Below, piece by piece: positions 1-6,643 of a DNA stretch of 12,684 nucleotides. The stretch is from an uncultured Roseateles sp. Lineage in GTDB: Bacteria > Pseudomonadota > Gammaproteobacteria > Burkholderiales > Burkholderiaceae. The DNA is taken from the NCBI GenBank assembly GCA_946480605.1, contig CAMLKW010000124.1:1-12684 (forward strand), given 5' to 3'. Under the pieces are notes generated by a model. That model saw only the letters and a program-made list of their open reading frames with translations, was not told the DNA's origin and did not search any database. A program made the translations under genes and the position numbers. Every line of letters starts with the position of its first letter. Position 1 is the first letter of the stretch.

Positions 1-166
1 GCTTGATGACCCAGGGCAGGTAGAGCCAGCTGGTGTAGAGCGCGATGTCGGTGTTGGAGAAACCCAGGTTCTTGTACATGACGACCGACAAGGTCATCAC
101 GACGACGTAGGGAATGCCCTGGCCGAAGTAGAGGCTGGGAATCCAGACCCAGGGGGAGCGGGTCAT
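1..166 (-). CDS. AmpG-like MFS permease, N-terminal fragment
   Basis: Only the first 55 codons lie in the window; the gene runs off the left edge. The protein starts MTRSPWVWIPSLYFGQGIPY and contains the run SNTDIALYTSWLYLPWVIK. This is the start of the AmpG/PAT-type branch of the major facilitator superfamily (first transmembrane helix, then the NTDIALYTS loop and the start of helix 2). Family members import anhydromuropeptides or related cell-wall fragments across the inner membrane. The ATG at 166-164 overlaps the murQ stop as ATGA, so translation is probably coupled to murQ. That context supports a role in peptidoglycan recycling. The substrate cannot be read from this fragment; another sugar or peptide permease of the same branch is possible. 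Confidence 0.75.
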   Translation of the reverse strand, partial: MTRSPWVWIPSLYFGQGIPYVVVMTLSVVMYKNLGFSNTDIALYTSWLYLPWVIK

Positions 167-1044
167 GCCGCCAGGGCCCTGCTGACGCTGCCGTCCGCAG
201 CCTCCAGCAGCGTGCGCGCCTCGCCGGCCGTGACGCCGCGCTTCAGCATCACCAGCGCCGTCTTCACATGGTGGTCGCAGTCGGCCAGCGCCGCCTGTGC
301 ATCGGCCTCGCTGGCGCCCGAGGCGCGCACCGTCAGCGCCAGCGCGCGCTTCACGAGCTTGGCATTGGTGGCCTTCAGGTCCACCATCAGGTTGCCGTAC
401 ACCTTGTTCAGCTTGACCATCAGCGCCGACGAGAAGGTGTTCAGCGCGATCTTCTGCGAGGTGCCGGCCTTCAGCCGCGTGCTGCCGGAGATGACCTCGG
501 CGCCGGTGTCCAGCGTGATGCCGATGTCGGCCTGTTGCGTGACGGGCGCATTCGGGTTGTTGGCGAAGGCTATGGTCAGCGCGCCGGCTGCGCGGGCGGC
601 CTCGATGGCGCCCAGCACGTAGGGCGTGCCGCCGGACGCAGCCAGCAGCAGCGCCACGTCGTTGGGGCCGGGCTGCAGCGCGGCGAGGTCGGCACCGCCT
701 TGCGCACGGTCGTCCTCGGCGCCCTCGACGGCGACGAACATCGCGCCGGCGCCGCCGGCCATCACCGCCACGGCACGCTCGCGCGGCCACGAGAAGGTCG
801 GGTACAGCTCCACGCTGTCCAGCACGCCCAAGCGCCCCGAGGTGCCGGCGCCGGCGTACAGCAGCCGGCCGCCGGCGCGGATGCGCGGCAGCGCGGCGTC
901 CACCGCTGCGGCCAGCTGCGGCATCGCGGCCTTCACGGCGGCGACGGCGGCGTTCTGGTCGTCGATGAAGGCCTCCAGCAGCGCCGGCGTGGCGTAGCTG
1001 TCCAGGTCGGGGTGGCGGGTGCTCGGGGTCTCGGTGTTCAGCAT
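163..1044 (-). CDS. murQ: N-acetylmuramic acid 6-phosphate etherase MurQ
   Basis: MurQ cleaves the D-lactyl ether of MurNAc-6-phosphate to give GlcNAc-6-phosphate and D-lactate, a cytoplasmic step of peptidoglycan recycling. From the ATG at 1044 the product is 293 residues, close to the E. coli enzyme (298). The SIS-domain sugar-phosphate motif GAGTSGR is at about 66-72. The two acidic residues used in catalysis in E. coli (Glu83, Glu114) correspond to E79 in SVELYPTF and E110 in VEGAEDDRAQ. The motifs SGSTRLKAGTSQK and NLMVDLKATNAKL are also typical. An in-frame TTG at 1059 would add five residues (MLPPP). I prefer ATG 1044 because relatives begin with an MLxTExPS-like sequence and a -10-like box lies only about 10 bases upstream of the TTG. 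The gene overlaps the AmpG-like permease by 4 bases. Confidence 0.93.
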   Translation of the reverse strand: MLNTETPSTRHPDLDSYATPALLEAFIDDQNAAVAAVKAAMPQLAAAVDAALPRIRAGGRLLYAGAGTSGRLGVLDSVELYPTFSWPRERAVAVMAGGAGAMFVAVEGAEDDRAQGGADLAALQPGPNDVALLLAASGGTPYVLGAIEAARAAGALTIAFANNPNAPVTQQADIGITLDTGAEVISGSTRLKAGTSQKIALNTFSSALMVKLNKVYGNLMVDLKATNAKLVKRALALTVRASGASEADAQAALADCDHHVKTALVMLKRGVTAGEARTLLEAADGSVSRALAA

Positions 1045-1068
1045 GGGTGGCGGCAGCAAAGCTGCCGC

Positions 1069-1074
1069 ACTCTA
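1069..1074 (-). promoter_or_regulatory. Candidate -10 box for murQ
   Basis: On the minus strand TAGAGT lies about 25 bases upstream of the murQ ATG at 1044. It resembles a sigma70 -10 element, and a similar TAGAAT sits before metX in this window. No good -35 is visible at the right spacing, so the call is weak. Confidence 0.3.
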
Positions 1075-1123
1075 GCCCCTGGCATCGGGGCATGACGAAT
1101 GCCACGCGGCATTGCGGCCATAA

Positions 1124-1146
1124 CGGCAGGTAATCAGAATCTGCCG
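1124..1146. repeat. Short inverted repeat in the murQ-bufA divergent region
   Basis: CGGCAG at 1124-1129 and CTGCCG at 1141-1146 form a 6-base inverted repeat with an 11-base AT-richer spacer. It lies between the divergent murQ and buf genes, just upstream of the candidate buf promoter, so it could be an operator. In DNA this GC-rich it may also be chance. Confidence 0.25.
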
Positions 1147-1152
1147 GCCGGC

Positions 1153-1179
1153 TGTAAGGACTCCCGTTCTCCGTCCGAC
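1153..1179 (+). promoter_or_regulatory. Candidate ECF-sigma-type promoter of the buf operon
   Basis: TGTAAGGA (1153-1160) is followed after 11 bases by CGTCCGAC (1172-1179). GTAA-type -35 and CGTC-type -10 elements are typical of extracytoplasmic-function sigma factors, and the Caulobacter bufferin operons are controlled by the ECF factor SigF. Transcription would start near 1185, giving a leader of about 80 bases to bufA. This rests on motif resemblance only, and no sigma factor gene is in the window. Confidence 0.35.
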
Positions 1180-1264
1180 GCAGGCAGGCAAGTCGATGCG
1201 GCACAACCCGCCGCGACCTGTGGTGAACCCGATCTCAACCACTTCCTTTTTTCTGGAGACCTCC

Positions 1265-1519
1265 ATGAACGCATCCCTGAAGACCGGCCTGGGCATTGCC
1301 GCCGCCGCCGCGGCGCTGTTCGCGACCGCCGTACCCACCACCGCCGCCGCCGCCGATGGCATGGTCAAGTGTTCGGGCGTCAACGGCTGCAAGGGCAGCT
1401 CCGAGTGCAAGACCGCCAAGAGCGGCTGCAAGGGCCAGAACGGCTGCAAGGGCCAGGGCTGGGTGCACAAGAAGTCCGCCGAGGAGTGCACCAAGGCCGG
1501 CGGAAAAGTCGAGAAGTAA
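1265..1519 (+). CDS. bufA: Bufferin-type RiPP precursor (periplasmic copper-buffering peptide)
   Basis: A secreted 84-residue, cysteine-rich peptide. Residues 1-30 form a Sec signal peptide: positive charge at K6, an alanine-rich core, and a likely cut after the AAAA run before D31. The mature part has six cysteines (C36, C42, C48, C55, C61, C75) in a GC-K-G repeat pattern: [23 protein letters not shown]. This fits the family with KCxGVNxCKG and CKGQNxCKGQGW motifs now named bufferins, probably the BufA2-like branch rather than classical DUF2282 (which has fewer cysteines). In characterised systems the MNIO enzyme turns cysteines into thiooxazole heterocycles that bind copper in the periplasm. 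GGAG at 1255-1258 sits six bases before this ATG. The next two genes encode the expected BufB and BufC, which is the strongest support. An upstream in-frame ATG at 1196 would bury the signal peptide. Confidence 0.85.
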   Translation: MNASLKTGLGIAAAAAALFATAVPTTAAAADGMVKCSGVNGCKGSSECKTAKSGCKGQNGCKGQGWVHKKSAEECTKAGGKVEK

Positions 1520-1525
1520 GCCCAC

Positions 1526-1648
1526 CCCCGAGGCGCTTGACGCGCCTCCCCCTCAAGGGGGCGCAGCCAGTGGCCTGGCAGAGCCAGTTCCACAGCTGCC
1601 GCTTGATGAGGCGCGACGCCGGCGGCGCCGCGCCATCTCTCCTTTTCG
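1526..1648. repeat. Intergenic hairpin repeat between bufA and bufB
   Basis: This noncoding stretch fills the bufA-bufB gap. It contains a perfect 7-bp stem (GAGGCGC at 1530-1536, loop TTGAC, GCGCCTC at 1542-1548) directly followed by a second near-palindrome, CCCCCT then AGGGGG (1548-1561). After it come AGTGGCCTGGCAGAGCCAG-like sequence and a GGCGGCGCCGCGCC palindrome near 1621-1634. It resembles dispersed intergenic elements I recall from Comamonadaceae-type genomes, but copy number cannot be seen in this window. By position it could stabilise the bufA transcript or partly terminate it, making much more precursor than enzyme. Confidence 0.6.
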
Positions 1649-1650
1649 AT

Positions 1651-2466
1651 ATGACCAAGATTGAAGGCTTCGGCCTCGGCTTGCGCGTGGAGCACTACGC
1701 CGCCTTCGAGGCCGGCGTCGACGCCACCGTGCGGCCCGACTGGCTGGAGATCATTTCCGAGAACTACCTGGTGCCCGGCGGGCCGCCGCTGGCGCATCTG
1801 GAGCGCATCCGCGCCGACTACCCGCTGGTCATGCACGGCGTGTCACTGTCCGTCGCCGGGCCCGAGCCGCTGGACCTGGCCTACCTGCGCGAGCTGAGAG
1901 CCCTCGCCGACCGGCTGCAGCCCGGCTGGGTGTCCGACCACCTGTGCTGGAGCGCCGACGCCCACAGCCAGCTGCACGACCTGCTGCCCGTGCCGCTGAC
2001 GCGCGCCGCGCTGGACCACGTGGGTGGCCGCATCACCCAGGCGCAGGATCTGCTCGGCCGGCCGCTGATGCTGGAGAACGTGTCCAGCTACGTGCGATTC
2101 CAAGCCGACGAAATGCCCGAATGGGACTTCATCGTCCAGCTGCTGCAGGCCACCGGCGCGCGGCTGCTGCTGGACGTCAACAACGTCTACGTGTCCGGCC
2201 GCAACCACGGCTTCGATCCCGTCGCCTACCTGGACGCGATCCCGGTGGATCTCGTGCGCCAGATCCACCTCGCCGGCCATGAAGACCGTGGCGACATCGT
2301 CATCGACACGCACGACCACCCGGTGCGCGACGAGGTCTGGGCGCTGTACGCGCATGCGCTGAAGCGCTTCGGCCGCGTGCCCACCATGATCGAGCGCGAC
2401 GACCACATTCCACCCCTGCCGGAGCTGCTGGCCGAACTGGGGCGCGCGCGGGCGCTCGCTGCATGA
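1651..2466 (+). CDS. bufB: MNIO family (DUF692) bufferin-modifying enzyme BufB
   Basis: A 271-residue TIM-barrel protein of the multinuclear non-heme iron oxidative enzyme family (DUF692). These cytoplasmic enzymes use iron and O2 to rearrange cysteines in ribosomal peptides. Nearly every family block is present: GLGLRVEHY (8-16), [10 protein letters not shown] (30-39), MHGVSLS (61-67), WVSDHLCW (93-100), LENVSSY (141-147), [11 protein letters not shown] (172-182), IHLAGH (205-210), DTHDHPV (219-225) and [11 protein letters not shown] (246-256). Likely iron ligands are within H62, E142, D175, H206, D219, H221 and E248. The frame is open far upstream, but the extension reads through the intergenic repeat; homology begins just after the ATG at 1651. 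No clear Shine-Dalgarno precedes it, suggesting weak translation relative to bufA. Its stop overlaps bufC by ATGA. The substrate is presumably the BufA peptide just upstream. Confidence 0.92.
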   Translation: MTKIEGFGLGLRVEHYAAFEAGVDATVRPDWLEIISENYLVPGGPPLAHLERIRADYPLVMHGVSLSVAGPEPLDLAYLRELRALADRLQPGWVSDHLCWSADAHSQLHDLLPVPLTRAALDHVGGRITQAQDLLGRPLMLENVSSYVRFQADEMPEWDFIVQLLQATGARLLLDVNNVYVSGRNHGFDPVAYLDAIPVDLVRQIHLAGHEDRGDIVIDTHDHPVRDEVWALYAHALKRFGRVPTMIERDDHIPPLPELLAELGRARALAA

Positions 2467-3218
2467 GCACGGCCGCACAGCAGCACCAGTTGGCCGCCGC
2501 CATCCGCGACGGCGCCGACGCCACCGGCCTGCTGGCCGGCGACTTCTCCACGGGCCTGGCCGTCTACCGCCACGCCTACCGCGCGCGGCTGGCCGAGGCG
2601 CTGGCCGACAACTACACGGTGCTGGCGCGCGCGCTGGGCGACGAGGCCTTCGACGCGCTGGCCCAGGCCTACATCGCCGCACTGCCCAGCCGCCACCCAT
2701 CCATCCGCTGGTTCGGCCACCAACTGGCCGACTTCATGGCCGCGGCGGGCGACGAGCTCGTGCCGCATGCCAGCCTCGTCGACTTCGCGCGCATGGACTG
2801 GGCGCTGCGCAGCGCCTTCGACGCCGCCGACGCGCCGCTGCTGCAGCACGCCACGCTGGCCGCGCTGGGCCCGGACGACTGGGCTGGCCTGCGGCTTCAC
2901 CTGCATCCCAGCGTGCAGCGCGTGGCGCTGGCCCATGCCATCGAACCCGGCTGGCGCGCGCTGCGCGAGTGGGAGCCCGAAGCGGGCGCAGAACAGCCCG
3001 AGCTGGATGAGCCGCCGCCGCACGCGCACGCGTTGCTGGCCTGGCGCCAGCGCGGCGAGACGCGTTGGCGTTCGCTGGAGCCGCTGGAGGCCGCGCTGCT
3101 GCAGGCCGTGGCCGACGGCGAGCCGTTCGCCATGCTGTGCGAGCGCGCCGCCACCGCGCCGGCCGTGGTCGCCGCGCTGCAGCAATGGCTGGCTGACGGC
3201 TTGTTGCGATCGACTTGA
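2463..3218 (+). CDS. bufC: DUF2063 MNIO partner protein BufC
   Basis: A 251-residue protein with an N-terminal DUF2063 domain: [20 protein letters not shown] at about 34-53, [15 protein letters not shown] at 57-71, [18 protein letters not shown] at 75-92, then a helical C-terminal half. This family almost always follows a DUF692 gene. Its members are thought to bind the precursor peptide and present it to the MNIO enzyme. The ATG overlaps the bufB stop (ATGA, 2463-2466), so the two are probably made in fixed proportion and act as a complex. No signal peptide is seen, consistent with modification in the cytoplasm before export. C-terminal residues from about 195 ([20 protein letters not shown]) resemble the winged-helix-like tail often found in this family; that last point is weaker. 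Confidence 0.9.
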   Translation: MSTAAQQHQLAAAIRDGADATGLLAGDFSTGLAVYRHAYRARLAEALADNYTVLARALGDEAFDALAQAYIAALPSRHPSIRWFGHQLADFMAAAGDELVPHASLVDFARMDWALRSAFDAADAPLLQHATLAALGPDDWAGLRLHLHPSVQRVALAHAIEPGWRALREWEPEAGAEQPELDEPPPHAHALLAWRQRGETRWRSLEPLEAALLQAVADGEPFAMLCERAATAPAVVAALQQWLADGLLRST

Positions 3219-3220
3219 CC

Positions 3221-3237
3221 GACCCGGTCGCCGGGTC
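3221..3237 (+). terminator. Stem-loop directly after bufC
   Basis: GACCCGG (3221-3227), loop TCG, CCGGGTC (3231-3237) form a perfect 7-bp hairpin two bases after the bufC stop. No T-tract follows, so it is not a classical intrinsic terminator. It could mark a partial terminator or a processed 3' end between bufC and the peroxiredoxin gene. Confidence 0.4.
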
Positions 3238-3285
3238 ATGCCGGCTTGGCTATCCTGCGCCCCACCCGACCACCGAGGCCCTGCC

Positions 3286-3813
3286 ATGTCCCGACTGCTG
3301 ACTGCCCTGTTCACCGCGCTGCTCATCCCCACCGCCCAGGCCGCCCTGAGCGTGGGCGCGCCGGCGCCCGACTTCACCGCCGAAGCCGCCGTGGGCGGCC
3401 AGGCCTTCAAGTTCAGCCTCGCCGAGACCCTGAAGAAAGGCCCCGTGGTGCTGTACTTCTATCCCAAGGCCTTCACCAGCGGCTGCACGGTCGAGGCCCA
3501 CCAGTTTGCCGAGGCCACCGACAAGTTCAAGGCCTTCAACACCACCGTCATCGGCATGTCCAACGACAACATCGACACGCTGAAGAAGTTCAGCGTGGAG
3601 GCCTGCCGCAACAAGTTCGCCGTCGCCGCCGATGCCAACGGCAAGACCATCAAGGACTACGACGTCAGCCTGAAGATGGTGCCCGGAACCATGGCCGACC
3701 GCGTGTCCTACCTGATCGGCATGGACGGCAAGGTGGCCGCCGTGCACGCCAGCATGAACCCCGACGGCCACATCGACGCCATGCTCAAGGCCGCCGAGAA
3801 GCTGAAGAAGTGA
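3286..3813 (+). CDS. Exported peroxiredoxin (AhpC/TSA, BCP-like)
   Basis: A 175-residue thioredoxin-fold peroxidase. Residues 1-19 form a Sec signal peptide (SRLLTALFTALLIPTAQA, cut near A19-A20), so it should act in the periplasm. The core begins LSVGAPAPDF. The peroxidatic cysteine is C67 in FYPKAFTSGCTVE, matching the PxxxTxxC active-site pattern with S instead of P before GC. The usual BCP resolving cysteine five residues later is replaced by H72; a second cysteine, C107 in VEACRNKF, could resolve instead. Such enzymes reduce H2O2 or organic peroxides. GAGG (3275-3278) precedes the ATG by seven bases. It lies 67 bases behind bufC, which may place it in a copper/oxidative-stress unit because copper drives peroxide chemistry in the periplasm. 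That link is inference. Its stop overlaps the amidase start. Confidence 0.85.
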   Translation: MSRLLTALFTALLIPTAQAALSVGAPAPDFTAEAAVGGQAFKFSLAETLKKGPVVLYFYPKAFTSGCTVEAHQFAEATDKFKAFNTTVIGMSNDNIDTLKKFSVEACRNKFAVAADANGKTIKDYDVSLKMVPGTMADRVSYLIGMDGKVAAVHASMNPDGHIDAMLKAAEKLKK

Positions 3814-5192
3814 TCGCCGCCCTTGGCGTCCGCGCGCTGCTGGACGGCTACCGCAGCGGCGCGCTGTCGCCGGTGGACGTGATGCAGGCGGTGCTCGCGC
3901 AGGCCGCCGCGCGCGAGGGCGAGCTGCATGCGCTGTGCGCGGTGGAGGCCGACGCGGCGCTGGCCGCCGCCCGCGCCAGCGAGGCGCGCTGGCGCGCCGG
4001 CACCGCGCTCGCGCTGGACGGCGTGCCCGTCACGCTGAAGGAGAACATCGCCGTGCCCGGCGCGCCCTACCGGCTGGGCACGGCCGCCACGCCCGACGAC
4101 GCGGTGGCCGGCTTCGAGGCCCCGCCCGCCGCGCGGCTGCGCGAGGCAGGCGCCATTGCCTGGGCGCGCACCACCATGCCCGACTACGGCATGCTGAGTT
4201 CCGGCCTGTCCAGCCTGTACCCCGAGCCTGCGCGCAACCCCTGGGATGTGCGCATGACGCCGGGTGGTTCGAGCGCCGGTGCCGCGGCGGCAGCCGCTGC
4301 GGGCTATGGCCCGCTGCACCTCGGCACCGACATCGGCGGCTCCATCCGGCTGCCCGCCGGCTGGTGCGGCCTGGTGGGCCTGAAGCCCAGCCATGGGCGC
4401 GTGCCGATCAAGCCGGCTTATGCGGGCAGGGTCGCTGGGCCGCTGGCGCGCACGGTGGACGACGCCGCGCTGATGCTTGCGGCGCTCGCCCGGCCCGACG
4501 CGCGCGACGCCACGCAGCTGCCGCCTGCAGAGGTGCTGCCGCGCCCGCTGGACCTGCGCGGCCTGCACATCGCCCTCTGGCTGGACGCCGGCTGGGGCGC
4601 GGCCGTGCAGCCCGAGGTGGCGGCCGCCGTCAGCGCCGCGGCGCGGGCCTTCGAGGCCCAGGGCGCCGTCGTCGAGCCGCTGCCGGCCTTCACGACGCGC
4701 GAGATGGGCGACGGCATGGACCGCTTCTGGCGCATGCGCTCGTGGCTGGACATCTCGGCGCTGCCGCCCGAGCGGCGCGCCCGCGTGCTGCCCTACATCC
4801 TCGACTGGGTGGCCCCCGCCGCCGGCTACGACGGCGCCACCGTGTTCCACGGCTACAGCCAGATGCAGGCGCTGCGCGAGGCCGCCAACGCCGCCTGCGA
4901 ACCCTTCGACTTCGTGCTGTCGCCGGTGGCGCCCATGCCCGCCTTCCCGGCCCACCAGGCCAGCCCGCTGCACGACCCCGCGCGGCCCTTCGAGCACATC
5001 GCGTTCACGCTGCCCTTCAACATGAGCGAGCAGCCGGCGCTGGCCGTCAACGCGGGCTTCACGGCGGCGGGCCTGCCGATCGGCCTGCAGATCATCGGCC
5101 GCCGCTTCGACGACGCCGGCGTGCTGGCGCTCGGTGCGGCCTGGGAGCAACTGCGGCCGGAGCCGCCCGCGTGGCCGCTGGGTGCCGACTGA
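3810..5192 (+). CDS. Amidase signature family hydrolase
   Basis: A 460-residue amidase of the GatA/FAAH-type fold, starting at GTG 3810 that overlaps the peroxiredoxin stop (GTGA). The Ser-cisSer-Lys triad is complete: K77 in GVPVTLKENI, cis-Ser S154 in MTPGGSSAG, nucleophile S178 in GTDIGGSIRLPAGWCG. Also seen are GLKPSHGRVPIKP and, near the C-terminus, PFNMSEQPALAVNAGF and GLPIGLQIIGRRFDD. Full-length family members are about 450-500 residues. There is no gatB or gatC beside it, so it is more likely a stand-alone amide hydrolase than a tRNA-dependent amidotransferase subunit. The substrate cannot be assigned; the family includes nicotinamide, fatty-acid amide, urea-derivative and aryl amidases. 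No signal peptide is seen. Upstream in-frame codons belong to a shifted reading of the peroxiredoxin gene and are not part of this protein. Confidence 0.88.
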   Translation: MIAALGVRALLDGYRSGALSPVDVMQAVLAQAAAREGELHALCAVEADAALAAARASEARWRAGTALALDGVPVTLKENIAVPGAPYRLGTAATPDDAVAGFEAPPAARLREAGAIAWARTTMPDYGMLSSGLSSLYPEPARNPWDVRMTPGGSSAGAAAAAAAGYGPLHLGTDIGGSIRLPAGWCGLVGLKPSHGRVPIKPAYAGRVAGPLARTVDDAALMLAALARPDARDATQLPPAEVLPRPLDLRGLHIALWLDAGWGAAVQPEVAAAVSAAARAFEAQGAVVEPLPAFTTREMGDGMDRFWRMRSWLDISALPPERRARVLPYILDWVAPAAGYDGATVFHGYSQMQALREAANAACEPFDFVLSPVAPMPAFPAHQASPLHDPARPFEHIAFTLPFNMSEQPALAVNAGFTAAGLPIGLQIIGRRFDDAGVLALGAAWEQLRPEPPAWPLGAD

Positions 5193-5226
5193 AGCGGCGG
5201 GCCATCCCCGGCCCGCTGCCGCTGCG

Positions 5227-6510
5227 ATGAACATCGCCGTCATCGGCGGCGGCATCGCCGGCCTGGTGGCCGCCTGGCAGCTGTCGCGGCGCCACCGGGT
5301 GACGCTGTTCGAACGCCATGCCCGGCCCGGCTTCATCGCCAGTTCGGTGGCGCTGGACGACGGCGCCGCGGGCCTGCGCGTCGACGTGCCGCTGCGCGTC
5401 TTCTACCCCGGCTACTACCCGACGCTGATGCGGCTGTACGCCGAACTCGGCATCGCCACCGAGCCCGTCAACTACGCCACCACCTTCACCGGCGCGGACG
5501 GCCGCGCCTACTTCCGCTGGCGCAATGCCCGCCTGTGCGGCGGGTCCCTGCCCTATGTGCTGCCGCAGGACGTGGCCAGCCCGCGCGCCTGGCGCATCCT
5601 GCGCGGCGCGCTGCGCTTCCAGGCCCGGGTGCGCGCGGCGCTGGCGGCGGGCGGCCTGGGGGGCGCCAGCATCGGCGAGTTCGTCGCGGCCGAGCGCATC
5701 GAAACGGACTTCGTCGACGGCCTGCTGCTGCCGACCCTCGCCACCATCGCCACTTGCAGCACCGCCGACGCGCGCGCCTACCCCGCCGCCGTGGTCGCCG
5801 GCTACGCCGCGGCAGGCGTGGCGCGCCAGAGCGTGCGCCGCGCGCGCGACGGCGCCGACGCGGTGGCCGCCCGGCTGCTGGCCGGCGTCGCGCGCGTGCA
5901 GTGCAGCGCCGGCGTGGCGGCCGTGCGCCGCGAGGCCGGCGGCGAGCGCGTGCTGGTGCAGCACGCGGCGGGCGCGGAGGTCTTCGACCATGTCGTCTTC
6001 GCCACCCAGGCCAACCAGGCCCTCGCGCTGCTGGCCGACGCCGCACCCGACGAGGCCGCGGCGCTGGCCGCCTTCCGCTATCGGGCGCTGGAGGTGCTGA
6101 TGCACCGTGACACCGCGCTGATGCCGGCGCGCCGCGCCGACTGGTCGCCGGTGAATGCCCGCGTCTGCGCCGAGCATGCGCAGCCCGAGAGCACGATCTG
6201 GATCAACAGCGTGCAGCCGGCGCTGCGCCACGCCGCGCCGCTGTTCCAGACCGTGATGCCGCAGCGCGCGCCGCGCGCCGACAGCGTCATCGGCCAGGCC
6301 CGCTTCGAGCGCCCGCTGGTCGACGCCGGCAGCGCCGCGGCGCTGGCCGCGCTGCAGCGGCTGCACGCGCAGCCCGGCCGCCGCGTGTGGTGGTGCGGCT
6401 CCTACGCCGAAGCGGGTGTGCCGTTGCTGGAGAGTGCGGTGCGGTCGGCGTTGGGGGTGGTGGGGCGAGTGGAGGGGAGTGCCGGTGCGACGGGGGTGTG
6501 GTGTAGGTAG
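5227..6510 (+). CDS. FAD-dependent oxidoreductase (amine-oxidase-like)
   Basis: A 427-residue flavoprotein. The N-terminal dinucleotide-binding Rossmann motif is IGGGIAGLVAAWQLSRRH (6-23; G7, G9, G12), with E29 in TLFER as the expected ribose-binding acid. The C-terminal FAD motif of the amine-oxidase/protoporphyrinogen-oxidase group is present at about 388-407 (WWCGSYAEAGVPLLESAV). Between them, FYPGYYPTLMRLYAELGI and LLLPTLATIATCS resemble relatives annotated only as NAD/FAD-binding proteins. The reaction is unknown. Translation starts at ATG 5227, 34 bases after the amidase, so co-transcription is likely; an upstream ATG at 5134 lies inside the amidase gene and its extension lacks homology to the fold. 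The last ~20 codons are unusually G-rich. Beyond the gene the base composition falls sharply, marking the edge of an accessory island. Confidence 0.8.
   Translation: MNIAVIGGGIAGLVAAWQLSRRHRVTLFERHARPGFIASSVALDDGAAGLRVDVPLRVFYPGYYPTLMRLYAELGIATEPVNYATTFTGADGRAYFRWRNARLCGGSLPYVLPQDVASPRAWRILRGALRFQARVRAALAAGGLGGASIGEFVAAERIETDFVDGLLLPTLATIATCSTADARAYPAAVVAGYAAAGVARQSVRRARDGADAVAARLLAGVARVQCSAGVAAVRREAGGERVLVQHAAGAEVFDHVVFATQANQALALLADAAPDEAAALAAFRYRALEVLMHRDTALMPARRADWSPVNARVCAEHAQPESTIWINSVQPALRHAAPLFQTVMPQRAPRADSVIGQARFERPLVDAGSAAALAALQRLHAQPGRRVWWCGSYAEAGVPLLESAVRSALGVVGRVEGSAGATGVWCR
6453..6496 (+). other. G-run cluster in the last codons of the flavoprotein gene
   Basis: The sense strand has G-runs of 5, 4, 4 and 5 at 6453-6457, 6462-6465, 6474-6477 and 6492-6496. 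The last loop is long (about 14 bases), so a G-quadruplex is possible but not canonical. It sits just before the left edge of the low-GC island. Confidence 0.4.
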
Positions 6511-6643
6511 CGCTGGCGGCTGCTTCAGGCTGGTTGCGGTCGTTCGCAGAAGGCCTCGCCACCGGCGGCCAACCGACCCTATGCAGACATCGGCATCGCT
6601 GAACTGACCGTCGAGAAGCAGGCACTCAGCGGCTAAGTAGGCT

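Noticed and set aside
1045..1059. TTG start for murQ
   Set aside because: It would add only MLPPP, and it lies about 10 bases from the candidate -10 box; ATG 1044 agrees better with relatives as I recall them.
1196..1264. Alternative bufA start at ATG 1196
   Set aside because: It adds 23 residues before an otherwise good signal peptide and ignores the GGAG site before ATG 1265.
1099..1650. Long upstream extension of the bufB reading frame
   Set aside because: It overlaps bufA in another frame and reads through the intergenic repeat. DUF692 homology starts right after ATG 1651.
3708..5336. Long antisense open frame opposite the amidase, and similar long frames at 5092-6651, 8170-10149 and 10484-11758
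   Set aside because: They lie opposite or out of frame with well-supported genes, have Arg/Gly/Ala/His-rich composition typical of shadow frames in high-GC DNA, and show no domain motifs.
6550..6643. Minus-strand continuation MHEAYLAAECLLLDG after the RES stop
   Set aside because: The ATG overlaps the end of the RES gene but the frame becomes low-complexity within about 35 codons and then runs opposite the flavoprotein gene; it looks like degenerate intergenic sequence.
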